Source of the DNA: Nitrospirota bacterium
GTDB lineage: Bacteria > Nitrospirota > Leptospirillia > Leptospirillales > Leptospirillaceae
Assembly: GCA_021816465.1 (NCBI GenBank)
Contig: JAKAYF010000013.1
Coordinates: 1 to 37,543 of the forward strand
Direction: 5' to 3'
Length of the DNA stretch: 37,543 bases
The translations under genes were made by a program, and so were the position numbers. Below are positions 16,539-26,019 of this stretch, one piece after another. The notes under the pieces are model-generated. The model was not told where the DNA came from and made no database searches. It saw only the letters and a program-made list of their open reading frames with translations. Numbering within the stretch: position 1 is the first letter of the stretch; each line of letters opens with the position of its first letter.

Positions 16539-17173
16539 CTCTCACCTTTTTGGCATCGGGCAAAATTACTCAGGATGGCAAGGCCTGCAGTCTGGCTTTT
16601 TTCAGGATGAAACTGAACGCCAAAAACAGATCCGCTTGCAACGATCGAAGTGAATTTCCCCTGATAATCGGTTATTCCTGCAATATCCTCTTCTCTCCCC
16701 GGAACCACATGAAACGAGTGGACAAAATAGGCCTCAAAAAGGTCCGGCAACCCGTTCAGCAGGACTGTCTCCCTTTTTTTCTCGATCTGGTTCCACCCCA
16801 TGTGAGGAATCTTTCCTTTTAAGGGGTCAAAACCGACCACCGATCCCCGGAAGACCCCCAGCCCGCGGAAATGTCCAAATTCATAACTCTCTTCGAAGAG
16901 AAGCTGCATCCCAAGACATATCCCCAGAAACGGCCTTCCCGAGGAGACCCAGTCAAGGATAATACGGTCGAAACCCCGAGAGACAAGACTTTCCATCCCT
17001 TGGGCAAAAGCACCGACTCCCGGGAGAACCAGATGCGTCACACCTTCTGACGGAGAGCCGGAAGAGACCATCTCCACCTCATGCCCGGAACACTCAAGCG
17101 CCTTGGCGACGGAAAACAGATTCCCCATCCCGTAATCGAGAACAGCTGTCAGCACTTTTTTTTCCGGCTTCAC
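16535..17173 (-). CDS. hisH: Imidazole glycerol phosphate synthase glutaminase subunit HisH
   Basis: A 212-residue class I glutamine amidotransferase that feeds ammonia to HisF. The catalytic triad is C86 in GICLGMQLLF, H189 and E191 in VQFHPEKSQ. LDYGMGNL (12-19) is the family's N-terminal signature. The start is GTG at 17173, directly after the hisB TAG; GGGGA lies about eight bases upstream, inside hisB. Translational coupling with hisB is likely. Confidence 0.96.
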   Translation of the reverse strand: MKPEKKVLTAVLDYGMGNLFSVAKALECSGHEVEMVSSGSPSEGVTHLVLPGVGAFAQGMESLVSRGFDRIILDWVSSGRPFLGICLGMQLLFEESYEFGHFRGLGVFRGSVVGFDPLKGKIPHMGWNQIEKKRETVLLNGLPDLFEAYFVHSFHVVPGREEDIAGITDYQGKFTSIVASGSVFGVQFHPEKSQTAGLAILSNFARCQKGER

Positions 17174-17788
17174 CTACAGCGTCCCCTTGGTTGACGGAAT
17201 GCTCTTCTGGCGTGGATCAAGCGCCACCGCCATCTGGAGACATCTTGCGAACGCCTTGAAAATCGCCTCTATCTTGTGATGCAGGTTTCTGCCATAAAGA
17301 ATGCGCCCATGGATCGTCGACCGCGAGGAAACAGCCACCGCCTGAAAAAAGTCCATGATCAGATCCGGGTCCATGTTCCCGACCCGCTCTCCTCGTTCAA
17401 ATGGCAGGTCCCAGACGAGGTAGGGGCGACCGGAAAGATCGATAACCACATGGGCAAGCGACTCATCAAGCGGCGTAAAAAAGTGTCCAAAACGGGTGAT
17501 CCCGACCCGATCTCCAAGACATCGGTCGACAAGCTCCCCAAAAACAAGGCCGGCGTCCTCCACGGAATGATGGAGATCAACCTCGAGGTCTCCCTTCACA
17601 GACATTTCGATATCCATATGGCCATGGCGTGCGATCTGGTCGATCATATGGTCAAGGAAGGGAATCCCCGTATTCACACTGGACTGCCCCGAACCGTCCA
17701 GATTCAGTGAGGCGACAATCTGTGTTTCCCTTGTCCTTCTTTCAAGCGAAAACCTTCTGTTGCCCAACACTTCTGTTTGTATGCTCAT
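17174..17788 (-). CDS. hisB: Imidazoleglycerol-phosphate dehydratase HisB
   Basis: A 204-residue manganese enzyme making imidazole acetol phosphate. Family motifs are TGIPFLDHMIDQIARHGHMD (41-60), LHHSVEDAG with its metal histidines, and HGRILYGRNLHHKIEAIFKAF. It is the stand-alone dehydratase; the histidinol-phosphate phosphatase domain fused to it in enteric bacteria is absent. ATG at 17788 overlaps the hisC stop as ATGA. Confidence 0.97.
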   Translation of the reverse strand: MSIQTEVLGNRRFSLERRTRETQIVASLNLDGSGQSSVNTGIPFLDHMIDQIARHGHMDIEMSVKGDLEVDLHHSVEDAGLVFGELVDRCLGDRVGITRFGHFFTPLDESLAHVVIDLSGRPYLVWDLPFERGERVGNMDPDLIMDFFQAVAVSSRSTIHGRILYGRNLHHKIEAIFKAFARCLQMAVALDPRQKSIPSTKGTL

Positions 17789-18867
17789 GACCTTGCCCCT
17801 TCAGAAAAATGTCTCAAGATGGTTCCAATCGTCCGGATATCCTCACGCGACCCCGCAGAGATACGAATACAATCCTCCAGAAAAGGATGGTGGGAAGAAA
17901 CATCCCGGACCATGATCCTGTTCTCCAGAAGCTTCGAAGAAACCAAAGGCACCGATCCCGGCCAGAGCCTGAGGAGAAGAAAATTCGTCCGGGATGGAAA
18001 AAATACAATTCCAGGAATTTCTGAAAGCTCTCTTTCCATCTCTTCCCGCAAGCGGACGATCTTTGAAGTCGCCTCCGAAAGAAGGTCGAAGTGGTCCCTT
18101 ATGAGAAAAAGGGCCGCCTCCTGAGTCAGGGAATTCAGATTGTAGGGAAGCCGGACTTTTTCGACCTCGCGGATCACAGCCTCCCCGGCAAGAAGAACCC
18201 CAAGGCGGATCGCCGCAAGCCCCATCTTGGAGAAGGTCCTGAGCACCAGAAGATTTTCGGATTCATCAAGCGCATCAAGAACGCTTTCCTGATGGTATGG
18301 AAAATACGCTTCATCCACCAGAAGGGAAAATCCTCTCCTCCCCGCAATTTGAAGAAGCTGGAACAGCTCGTCGAAAGAGCAGGCCCTTCCGGTCGGATTA
18401 TTGGGGGATGCCACAACAAGAATGCCCGGAGCACACTGGGAGGCAACCACCCTTTCGATCGCATCAACGTCAATCGTCAGATCCGGAGTCATGTCGACAG
18501 GAATGAAAGACTTGCCCGCGACATGCGCAATAACCTCATACATGGAGAACGATGGCACAGGACAGACTACCGGGCCGCCAGTCGCCAGAAAGAGGTTCAG
18601 AAGAATCTCGTCGGATCCGTTTCCAAGATGGATGCTCCCGGAAGAGACGCCCCAAAGCCCGGAAAGGGCTTCGACAAGGTCACCCGCCTTGTGATCCGGG
18701 TATCGGTTCAGGGAAACTCCTGAAATTTTCAACGACAGGGCGCTTCTTACCTCGGGAGAAAGCAGGAAAGGCCCTTCTGCTGAATCAGTGCCGGCCGCAA
18801 AGGAAGAGGAGTCTGCAAGAAACGCATTTTTCATGGTCCGGATATCTTCCCGGATCCAGGAGGTCAT
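17785..18867 (-). CDS. hisC: Histidinol-phosphate aminotransferase HisC
   Basis: A 360-residue fold-type I PLP enzyme moving an amino group from glutamate to imidazole acetol phosphate. Cofactor residues are N157 (SPNNPTG), D185 and Y188 (LVDEAYF), and Schiff-base K214 in TFSKMGLAAIRLG. LGNGSDEI (81-88) holds the phosphate of PLP. The ATG at 18867 shares its A with the hisD TGA (TGATG). Close aminotransferases exist, but the place within a his run makes the assignment firm. Confidence 0.94.
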   Translation of the reverse strand: MTSWIREDIRTMKNAFLADSSSFAAGTDSAEGPFLLSPEVRSALSLKISGVSLNRYPDHKAGDLVEALSGLWGVSSGSIHLGNGSDEILLNLFLATGGPVVCPVPSFSMYEVIAHVAGKSFIPVDMTPDLTIDVDAIERVVASQCAPGILVVASPNNPTGRACSFDELFQLLQIAGRRGFSLLVDEAYFPYHQESVLDALDESENLLVLRTFSKMGLAAIRLGVLLAGEAVIREVEKVRLPYNLNSLTQEAALFLIRDHFDLLSEATSKIVRLREEMERELSEIPGIVFFPSRTNFLLLRLWPGSVPLVSSKLLENRIMVRDVSSHHPFLEDCIRISAGSREDIRTIGTILRHFSEGARS

Positions 18868-20219
18868 CAGATGATCTCTTTTCCGCAGGACTCCGACCGT
18901 TGAAGTGCTGATCTCGCATGCCCCTCAAGACCTTCAAGCCTGGCAAGAACGGCGGTCATCCTGACCATCGCCTCCTGTTCCTCCCTGCTCCCGAATCCCC
19001 TGATCAGACTCGTTCTTTTCAAAAAAGTCTCAACCGACACCGGAGATGAAAATCGCGCTGATCCTGAGGTCGGGAGAACATGGCTTGGCCCGTACATATA
19101 GTCCCCAAAAACCTCTGCACTGTTTTCGCCGATAAAAATAGCTCCTGCATGGGCCAGCCGAGGCACAAGAGAAACGGGATCAGCAACATGAAGCTCAAGG
19201 TGCTCCGGAGCAATCCGGTCCGATATCCTCAGCGCTTCGTCCATCTCCCGAACAACCAGAAGATACCCGTAACGTCCAACAGACTCCGCGGCGATCGCCG
19301 ACCTTGGCAGCGTCCCGAGCATCTCGTCCATCTCCCGCGCCGTCTCCTGCGCCAATGCCAATGAGTCGGTCAGAAGAATCGCAGACGACCGGGTATCGTG
19401 TTCGGCCTGGGCCAGGAGATCCGCGGCAATCCATCGCGGATTGGCCGTCTTGTCCGCAATGACCACGACCTCTGTCGGGCCGGCGATCATGTCAATATCC
19501 ACAAGCCCGAACACCTGTCGCTTGGCCTCGGCCACAAATCGGTTGCCTGGCCCCGCAATCTTGTCCACACGCATGATACTCTCTGTCCCGTAAGCCAGTG
19601 CTCCAATCCCCTGGACTCCGCCGACTCCGATCACTTCCGTCACTCCGGACAGATGAAAGGCAGCAAGAATCGATTCAGGAACATGTCCGTTTTTGGCGGG
19701 CGTCACGCCGACAATATTTTTCACACCGGCCACCCTGGCGACAAGGGCGGTCATCAGAACAGTGGAAGGGTAAGCTGCCGTCCCACCGGGAACATAGATG
19801 CCAACGCGGTCGAGAGGAGTCAGGCGGAACCCGGCCTGTCCGGGAGCAGGAAGCTGGTCATGCAAAAGGGACAAGGCGGAAAGATGGTAGTCGCAGATTC
19901 TTTTCTTCGCTTCCTGAAAGGCTTCCCGTACAGGAGATGAAAGACTGTTCCATGCCAGGGGAAGCTTTTCCTGATCGATTCTGAAATCCTTCGCATCCCC
20001 GGAAAATCCGTCAAGGGACCGCGCCCACTTCAGAACACCCGCGTCACCCTTTGTCCGGACATCAAGAAGGATTTCCCGAACAGACTCCCTGACCTCCTGC
20101 GCATCGGCATCTTCTGAGCGCTCAAAAATTGGACGAAGGAGCTCTGCCGCCTCGGTCTCCGACCTGGGAGAAAAAATACGGCTTTTTGCGGAAAAGATGG
20201 ATGAATCACTCATGGGCAA
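18867..20219 (-). CDS. hisD: Histidinol dehydrogenase HisD
   Basis: A 450-residue zinc and NAD enzyme doing the last two oxidations to histidine. Motifs seen are VPGGTAAYPSTVLM, GPGNRFVAEAKRQVFG, DMIAGPTEVVVIAD, AEHDTRSSAILLTD, APEHLELH and the C-terminal PTSGSARF. The start is taken as TTG at 20219 with GAGGAG five bases before it; an ATG two codons later (20213) is the alternative, at a longer spacing of 11. It follows hisG by 28 bases and overlaps hisC by one base. Confidence 0.96.
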   Translation of the reverse strand: MPMSDSSIFSAKSRIFSPRSETEAAELLRPIFERSEDADAQEVRESVREILLDVRTKGDAGVLKWARSLDGFSGDAKDFRIDQEKLPLAWNSLSSPVREAFQEAKKRICDYHLSALSLLHDQLPAPGQAGFRLTPLDRVGIYVPGGTAAYPSTVLMTALVARVAGVKNIVGVTPAKNGHVPESILAAFHLSGVTEVIGVGGVQGIGALAYGTESIMRVDKIAGPGNRFVAEAKRQVFGLVDIDMIAGPTEVVVIADKTANPRWIAADLLAQAEHDTRSSAILLTDSLALAQETAREMDEMLGTLPRSAIAAESVGRYGYLLVVREMDEALRISDRIAPEHLELHVADPVSLVPRLAHAGAIFIGENSAEVFGDYMYGPSHVLPTSGSARFSSPVSVETFLKRTSLIRGFGSREEQEAMVRMTAVLARLEGLEGHARSALQRSESCGKEII

Positions 20220-20247
20220 GAAGACTCCTCGAAGAAAGGATCATCGT

Positions 20248-20943
20248 TCAGGAAGATATGACCGGATCTTTCGGAATATGGGGGGAGATGCGCTCCAGAA
20301 AGGACCTGATCGCCTGATTCCTTTGAGGCCATGCCGACCGGCTGACGACGATCCGTCCAGTCGATACAAGGATCTCGTCCACAATCTCAAGATGATTTTC
20401 CCGGATTGTTTTGCCGGTGGCGACAAGATCAACGATACGGTCGGACAGTCCCACCTTTGGTGCGAGCTCAAGAGATCCGTGAAGTTTCAGGATTTCGACG
20501 GAAACCCCCCTTGAAACATAGTATTTTTCTGCAAGCCTTGGGTATTTTGTCGCGACCCTGATCGGACGTCCAAGCGGGGGAGGCTCCTCCTGCCCGATAG
20601 GGGCAGCCACAACAAGACGGCAAAGACCAATTTTCAGATCCAGCGGCTCAAGCACAGGCCTGTCCTCCTCCAGGATCAGGTCCAGCCCCACAACCCCCAT
20701 ATGGGCCCCACCATATTCAACATACGACAGGACATCGGATCCCCTCACCATCAGGATCTCAATGCTTCCGTCCCCGGATTGGAACCGGAGCTTCCTGCTC
20801 CCCGGAGAAAAACCGGGGAAACGGTAGCCGGAACGTTCCAAGATCTCCATCGTATCAGTCAGGAGCTTGCCTTTCGCCAAAGCCAGGGACAGGGGTAGCA
20901 CACCCTGTCCGGGTGGATTCGGGGGACATTCCGCCTTCTTCAA
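20248..20943 (-). CDS. hisG: ATP phosphoribosyltransferase HisG, short form
   Basis: First enzyme of histidine synthesis. The catalytic core from LALAKGKLLTDTMEIL through GADVL-like GSDVLSYVEYGGAHMGVVG to LVATGKTIRENHL is of the short HisG type, which lacks the C-terminal histidine-binding domain and needs HisZ as regulatory partner. No hisZ lies in this window. The frame is open upstream into murA, but that part is rejected. TTG at 20943, 14 bases after the murA stop, gives 231 residues; GTG at 20901 (217 residues) is a good alternative. Neither has a strong ribosome site, so the start is uncertain. A four-codon ORF just before has a TGA overlapping the TTG, which may allow re-initiation. 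Confidence 0.9.
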   Translation of the reverse strand: MKKAECPPNPPGQGVLPLSLALAKGKLLTDTMEILERSGYRFPGFSPGSRKLRFQSGDGSIEILMVRGSDVLSYVEYGGAHMGVVGLDLILEEDRPVLEPLDLKIGLCRLVVAAPIGQEEPPPLGRPIRVATKYPRLAEKYYVSRGVSVEILKLHGSLELAPKVGLSDRIVDLVATGKTIRENHLEIVDEILVSTGRIVVSRSAWPQRNQAIRSFLERISPHIPKDPVISS

Positions 20944-20959
20944 GGAAACACCATCGCTG

Positions 20960-22234
20960 TCAAACCTCTTCACTTTCGCGCCAGATTCTTCCGCCAACTC
21001 CCGATAACTTTTCCTCGATCCTCTCATATCCCCGGTCAATATGGTAGACCCGCTGGACAACGGTCTCTCCATGAGCCACGAGTCCAGCAAGAACCAATCC
21101 CGCAGAGGCCCGGAGATCAGACGCCATCACGCACGCTCCCTCAAGGGAACACTCTCCCCTGACAAAGGCATGGGAACCCCGAACTTCAATATTGGCTCCC
21201 ATACGATTCATTTCCATGACATGGGTGAACCGGCTTTCAAAGACCGTTTCAATCAGCGTCGATGGACCGGTCGCCGTTGCCATCAGGGGAAGAATCTGAG
21301 CCTGCATGTCCGTCGGAAAGCCGGGATAGGGATCGGTCATCACCGTCGCACCCTGCGGGGAAACAACTCTGGAAAGGGTGATCCGGTCTCCCATGATCTC
21401 AATTTCGGCTCCCATCTCTCCAAGCGTTGCGAGAATCGAGGACATCTGTTCCGGAACAACCCCCGAAACAGTCAGGGGATCTCCCATGAGAGCTCCCGCA
21501 ACAAGGAATGTCCCTGCCTCGATCCTGTCGAACATAACGTCATAACTGGCATCCCTGAGTTCAGCGACACCCGATATCTCCAGCACAGATGATCCAATCC
21601 CCGAAATTTTTGCGCCCCTGGCCACCAGGCAGTTGGCCAGATCAGCAATCTCGGGCTCCTGTGCGGCATTCGAAATCCTGGTTGTCCCGGAAGCAAGGAC
21701 CGCTGCCATGAGAATATTTTCGGTGCCGGTCACCGTCGGGTAGGACAAGTGAATGTCGCAACCCACCAAACCATCGGTTGAAGCATCAATATAGCCATGG
21801 TCAATCGAGATGCGGGCCCCCATTTTCTGGAGAGCATGGAGGTGCAGGTCGACCGGCCGAGCCCCGATCAGACACCCGCCAGGAAGCGACACCCGGGCTC
21901 TCCGGCGTCTGGACAAAAGGGGACCAAGACAGAGGATTGAGGCTCGCATGACCCTGACAAGATCATACGGAGCCTCAGTCGGAGAAAGATCCATTTCCGA
22001 AAAAGAGACGGAACCGGTCCAGTCAGCCGGAGAGGCAATGGACTCTGCCTGAACTCCCAGCTGGACCAGGAGTTTGATGGCGGTTGTAATATCTCTCAAA
22101 TGCGGGATGTTCCCGACTCTGAGGTTCCCTCCCAGCAATGTGGAAAACAAAATGGGCAAAGCTGCGTTTTTTGATCCCGATACAGGGATCATTCCGTTTA
22201 GCAACTGCCGGCCCTCGATACGGAAGCGGTCCAA
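20960..22234 (-). CDS. murA: UDP-N-acetylglucosamine 1-carboxyvinyltransferase MurA
   Basis: A 424-residue enzyme making the first committed step of peptidoglycan precursor synthesis, adding enolpyruvyl to UDP-GlcNAc. K22/N23 lie in PVSGSKNAALPI, and the active-site cysteine is C121 in SLPGGCLIGARPVDLHL, so fosfomycin sensitivity is expected. The late FPTDMQAQILPLM and DLRASAGLVLAGL motifs are present. The start is TTG at 22234, three bases after the prmC stop, with AAAGGA six bases before it. Confidence 0.97.
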   Translation of the reverse strand: MDRFRIEGRQLLNGMIPVSGSKNAALPILFSTLLGGNLRVGNIPHLRDITTAIKLLVQLGVQAESIASPADWTGSVSFSEMDLSPTEAPYDLVRVMRASILCLGPLLSRRRRARVSLPGGCLIGARPVDLHLHALQKMGARISIDHGYIDASTDGLVGCDIHLSYPTVTGTENILMAAVLASGTTRISNAAQEPEIADLANCLVARGAKISGIGSSVLEISGVAELRDASYDVMFDRIEAGTFLVAGALMGDPLTVSGVVPEQMSSILATLGEMGAEIEIMGDRITLSRVVSPQGATVMTDPYPGFPTDMQAQILPLMATATGPSTLIETVFESRFTHVMEMNRMGANIEVRGSHAFVRGECSLEGACVMASDLRASAGLVLAGLVAHGETVVQRVYHIDRGYERIEEKLSGVGGRIWRESEEV

Positions 22235-22237
22235 TTT

Positions 22238-23128
22238 CTATCCTTTCCTTTTCCAGATCACAACCCGCCCATGCCCTGCCCAATCGGAGACGACTTCAGC
22301 CGGATCGAAACCCTCCAGCTCAAAAAAAGGACCGGATCGCTCAAAGGCCCATCGTTGCCCCGCACCGATCTCCATGACCATCAGTCCCCCCGGCATTACC
22401 CGGGAGTCAATATTTGAGCCCAGTATTTCCCGGTAGCAGTCCAGACCGTCCACCCCGCCGTCCAGAGCCCGATGCGGTTCATATTGAACGACTTCCGCCA
22501 TCAGACCGTCGATCTCTGCCGAGGCGATATAGGGGGGATTGGAAACAAGCAGGTCGAAACAAAGACCACCCGCGATCGAATCGTCCCAGTTTCCCCTCAG
22601 GAGATGCAACCGGGAATCCAGCGATAGCCTTTTCCTGTTTTCCAACATGCACCGAATCGGATCCGGCTCGATGTCGACGGCCACACCGCTTGCCCCGGGA
22701 TAAAGCAAAAGAAGGGAGCAGATGATGGCACCCGAGCCGCCCCCCAGTTCAAGAATACTCTGGGGAGGGCAGGACTTTGTACGGACAGACACCTGCTCTA
22801 CCAGAAGCTCTGTCTCCGGCCTCGGGATCAAGACACCGGAACGGACAGAAAAAAGATTCCCGAAAAAAGGCACCTCTCCGGTAATGAGGTGAAATGGCTC
22901 CCTCTTCTGGCGTCTTTCCACCCATTCAACGTAACGATCGGCCAGTTCAGGCGGCAAGGGAGAAGCTCCACGGGTCACAACGGAAGCAGCACTCCCCAGA
23001 AGGGATGCCATCAACCCTCTCGCTTCCCGTCCGGCCGGATCGTCAAGATCCAGAAGCATACGAGTCGCCCAGACCAGCCAGGAATCAACTGTTATGGGGC
23101 GTTCATGGGCAGAAGGATGCTCTACCAT
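22238..23128 (-). CDS. prmC: Peptide chain release factor N5-glutamine methyltransferase PrmC
   Basis: A 296-residue SAM-dependent enzyme that methylates the glutamine of the GGQ motif in RF1 and RF2. The N-terminal helical domain is about 1-90; IPRPETELLVE (101-111), SAM motif ELGGGSG (127-133) and the substrate-binding NPPY (197-200) follow. ATG at 23128 has GGGG five bases upstream. It lies 64 bases downstream of prfA, which encodes its substrate, a common pairing. Confidence 0.95.
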   Translation of the reverse strand: MVEHPSAHERPITVDSWLVWATRMLLDLDDPAGREARGLMASLLGSAASVVTRGASPLPPELADRYVEWVERRQKREPFHLITGEVPFFGNLFSVRSGVLIPRPETELLVEQVSVRTKSCPPQSILELGGGSGAIICSLLLLYPGASGVAVDIEPDPIRCMLENRKRLSLDSRLHLLRGNWDDSIAGGLCFDLLVSNPPYIASAEIDGLMAEVVQYEPHRALDGGVDGLDCYREILGSNIDSRVMPGGLMVMEIGAGQRWAFERSGPFFELEGFDPAEVVSDWAGHGRVVIWKRKG

Positions 23129-23192
23129 GAACGCCCCTTTTGTGGAAACAGCACGAAGTCATCAAACATGAGAGATCGGAAAGAGAAAGCCC

Positions 23193-24278
23193 TCAACCAA
23201 ACTGCTCAATCTCCCGGGCCCGTTCCTGTGCCCTGAGGGCTGCAATAAATGGGTCGATCTCCCCTTCCATCACCTGGTCCAGCTGATAGAGGGTCAGCCC
23301 TATCCTGTGGTCCGTCACGCGATTCTGGGGAAAATTGTAGGTACGAATTCTCTCGGAGCGATCGCCGCTTCCAACCTGGCTTTTCCGATCGGAAGCGATA
23401 ATCTCGTTCTGGCGGCTCATCTCCCTTTCAAGAAGCCGGGATCGGAGAACTTTCATGGCCTTGGCCCGGTTTTTAAGCTGGGAGCGTTCATCCTGGCAGG
23501 ACACCACGATGTTGCTGGGGATATGGGTGATACGAACAGCAGAATAGGTTGTGTTGACACTCTGTCCTCCGGCGGAGGATGCGCAAAACGTATCGATTCT
23601 CAAATCCTTGGCGTCAATCTGGACGTCGACCTCATCAGCCTCCGGCATGACAGCAACCGTCACCGTCGAAGTATGAATCCGGCCCCCGGCTTCGGTCACC
23701 GGAACACGCTGGACCCGATGGACCCCGCTTTCAAACTTGAGCAAGCTGTAGGCACCCCGACCCTGGACATGGATAACGATTTCCTTCGATCCACCGATTT
23801 CGGTGTCGCTCGTTTCCATGATTTCCGCCTTCAGGTGGTGACGATCCATGAATCTCATATAAAGGCGGCCCAGCTCCCGGGCAAAAAGACCCGCTTCATC
23901 GCCACCGGCCCCGGCCCGGATCTCGAGATAAAGATTTTTCTGGTCAAAGGGATCCGGCGGAAAGATCGAATCGAGGAGCTTTCCCTCAAGAGAAGTGATC
24001 TCCCTGGAAATACGCTCTTCTTCTGCACCGATAAGATCGGCCATTGAAGGATCGTTCCGGATTTCATCAAGGTCGGACCGCTCTTTTTCCATCTGGCAAA
24101 AACGTTCGTAGGCCTCAACAATCGAAGAAAGCTCCGACTGGTCCTTCGCAAGCTTCATGTAGAGGACATGATCCTTTGAAACAGAAGGATCCCCCATCTT
24201 GCCGGTAATCTCCCTGTATCGCTCGATCATGGCCTCGATACGAGGACGTACCTTTTCAATCATGCCAGAGGGGGGCAA
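23193..24278 (-). CDS. prfA: Peptide chain release factor 1 (RF1)
   Basis: A 361-residue factor that ends translation at UAA and UAG. GGQ is at 237-239 in SSAGGQSVNTTYSAVRI, the codon-reading tripeptide is PVT at 193-195 (the P-x-T form that marks RF1 rather than RF2), and the RAGAGGDEAG segment (121-130) is typical. The start is TTG at 24278, with AAGGGA six bases before it; an ATG five codons later has no ribosome site. It is 21 bases after rpmE. Confidence 0.96.
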   Translation of the reverse strand: MPPSGMIEKVRPRIEAMIERYREITGKMGDPSVSKDHVLYMKLAKDQSELSSIVEAYERFCQMEKERSDLDEIRNDPSMADLIGAEEERISREITSLEGKLLDSIFPPDPFDQKNLYLEIRAGAGGDEAGLFARELGRLYMRFMDRHHLKAEIMETSDTEIGGSKEIVIHVQGRGAYSLLKFESGVHRVQRVPVTEAGGRIHTSTVTVAVMPEADEVDVQIDAKDLRIDTFCASSAGGQSVNTTYSAVRITHIPSNIVVSCQDERSQLKNRAKAMKVLRSRLLEREMSRQNEIIASDRKSQVGSGDRSERIRTYNFPQNRVTDHRIGLTLYQLDQVMEGEIDPFIAALRAQERAREIEQFG

Positions 24279-24299
24279 TCCTGATCCCTTCTTCTCGGA

Positions 24300-24506
24300 T
24301 TACTTGCCAGCCTGACGATATCTCTTGTTGAAGCGATCAACACGACCTTCAGCGTCAATGATTTTCATCGTACCGGTAAAGAAAGGATGACAGAGGTTGC
24401 AGATTTCGATCTTCAGATCGCCAATCGTATTTCTTGTCTCGAATGTATTCCCGCACGCACAGCTTACCGTTGCAACTTCATACTCGGGATGGATTCCTTG
24501 CTTCAT
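24300..24506 (-). CDS. rpmE: Ribosomal protein L31, zinc-binding type
   Basis: A 68-residue large-subunit protein. The zinc site is C16, C18, C36 and C39, so it is the zinc-containing form rather than the zinc-independent paralogue used during zinc shortage. MKQGIHPEY and HPFFTGT are family signatures. ATG at 24506; it lies 47 bases after rho, a very common neighbour. Confidence 0.97.
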   Translation of the reverse strand: MKQGIHPEYEVATVSCACGNTFETRNTIGDLKIEICNLCHPFFTGTMKIIDAEGRVDRFNKRYRQAGK

Positions 24507-24553
24507 CGTATTCTCCTAACCAGGTTGATGTTTTAATGGACAACGAAAGGGAC

Positions 24554-25804
24554 TCAGCCCTTCATCATCCGTTCCAGAAACTCCTTGTTGCCCTTGGTCC
24601 CCTTCATGTTACCCAACAGATATTCCATGTCATCCTGTGGGTTGTTCGAATTCAGGGCCTTTCTCAATATCCACATCTTGTTGAGTTCGTCCTTGTCGAG
24701 GAGAAGCTCTTCCTTGCGCGTTCCCGAACGTGTCGGATCGATTGCGGGGAAAATTCTCCGGTCGGCAAGATGCCGGTCCAGATGAAGCTCCATGTTGCCC
24801 GTTCCCTTGAACTCCTCAAAGATGACATCGTCCATACGGCTTCCGGTATCGACAAGTGCCGTGGCAATAATCGTGATGCTGCCGCCTTCCTCAATATTCC
24901 TGGCTGATCCGAAAAACCTTTTCGGACGCTGGAGGGCATTGGAATCAAGACCGCCAGAAAGGACCTTTCCCGAGGGAGGTGCCACGGTATTGAAAGCCCT
25001 TGCAAGACGGGTGATGCTGTCCAGCAGGATAACAACGTCCTTCTGGGACTCCGCAAGTCGCTTGGCTTTTTCCAAAACCATTTCAGCCACCTGGATATGT
25101 CGCTGCGGAGGCTCGTCAAAAGTACTGCTGACAACCTCGCCCTTGACCTGGCGCAACATGTCGGTCACCTCTTCGGGACGCTCGTCGATCAGCAAAACGA
25201 TCAGGACAATCTCGGGATGATTCCGTGCAATAGCCTTTGCGATTCCCTGAAGCAGGACCGTCTTTCCCGTACGGGGAGGCGCAACGATCAATCCACGCTG
25301 GCCTTTTCCGATTGGAGTGGCAAGATCCATGACCCTCATCGACAGATCATCCGGTGTTGTCTCAAGACGGATCCGCTCCATCGGATAAAGCGGAGTCAGA
25401 TTGTCGAAGAGGATTTTTTCCCGACCGGTATCCGAATCTTCAAGGTTGACCTTTTCCACCTTGAGCATTGCAAAATATCGCTCACCTTCCTTCGGCGGAC
25501 GGATCTGCCCCCAGACGGTATCGCCAGTCCGCAGATTGAAACGGCGGATCTGCGACGGAGACACATAGATATCATCCGGACCTGGAAGGTAATTATAAAG
25601 TGGAGAACGGAGAAAACCAAAACCGTCCTGAAGGATCTCGAGGACCCCTTCACCATAGATGGTTCCATTTTTCTCGGCTTGCGCCTGAAGAAGGGCGAAA
25701 ATCAAGTCCTGTTTCCGGAGATTGACCGCGCCTTCGATATGGAGTTCCTTGGCGAGATCCGTCAAATCGGCAATGCTTTTTTCTTTTAGTTCCGCAAGAT
25801 TCAT
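24554..25804 (-). CDS. rho: Transcription termination factor Rho
   Basis: A 416-residue hexameric RNA helicase. The N-terminal Rho-N helical domain (1-45) is followed by the RNA-binding cold-shock-like domain (about 50-120, [15 protein letters not shown]), the P-loop APPRTGKT (175-182) and the [13 protein letters not shown] Walker B region. ATG at 25804 is chosen because GAGAGG lies five bases before it and it gives the usual N-terminus; a TTG at 25831 would add nine residues. First gene of the minus-strand run reaching 14011. A 490-base leader/intergenic region with hairpins precedes it, in keeping with possible self-control by attenuation, which is known for rho in E. coli. Confidence 0.97.
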   Translation of the reverse strand: MNLAELKEKSIADLTDLAKELHIEGAVNLRKQDLIFALLQAQAEKNGTIYGEGVLEILQDGFGFLRSPLYNYLPGPDDIYVSPSQIRRFNLRTGDTVWGQIRPPKEGERYFAMLKVEKVNLEDSDTGREKILFDNLTPLYPMERIRLETTPDDLSMRVMDLATPIGKGQRGLIVAPPRTGKTVLLQGIAKAIARNHPEIVLIVLLIDERPEEVTDMLRQVKGEVVSSTFDEPPQRHIQVAEMVLEKAKRLAESQKDVVILLDSITRLARAFNTVAPPSGKVLSGGLDSNALQRPKRFFGSARNIEEGGSITIIATALVDTGSRMDDVIFEEFKGTGNMELHLDRHLADRRIFPAIDPTRSGTRKEELLLDKDELNKMWILRKALNSNNPQDDMEYLLGNMKGTKGNKEFLERMMKG

Positions 25805-25920
25805 GAATGCCTCTCGCCTGTCAGAGCTCAACGTTAAGCTTCCTTCATTTAACAGACGTCAGATCGGGTGATGGTTGTCCAGCGATGTTCCACAAAACAA
25901 AGGCGATCGCCAGTCTAAAA

Positions 25921-25949
25921 CCGTTATTTGTCATGGACATGAATAACGG
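25921..25949. repeat. Long hairpin upstream of rho
   Basis: CCGTTATT at 25921-25928 pairs exactly with AATAACGG at 25942-25949, and inside it TGTC pairs with GACA, giving 12 pairs with a two-base bulge. On the minus strand it is followed by TTTT, so it could be a terminator of upstream transcription or a structure in the rho leader. Confidence 0.5.
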
Positions 25950-26019
25950 CACACAAGTCCTAAAAACCTGAGGATACCCTCTCATCGGGTGACCACCGGA
26001 ATACGGCAAAAATTCCCTG

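Noticed and set aside
23307-24047. 246-codon plus-strand ORF
   Set aside because: Antisense to prfA, with no independent support.
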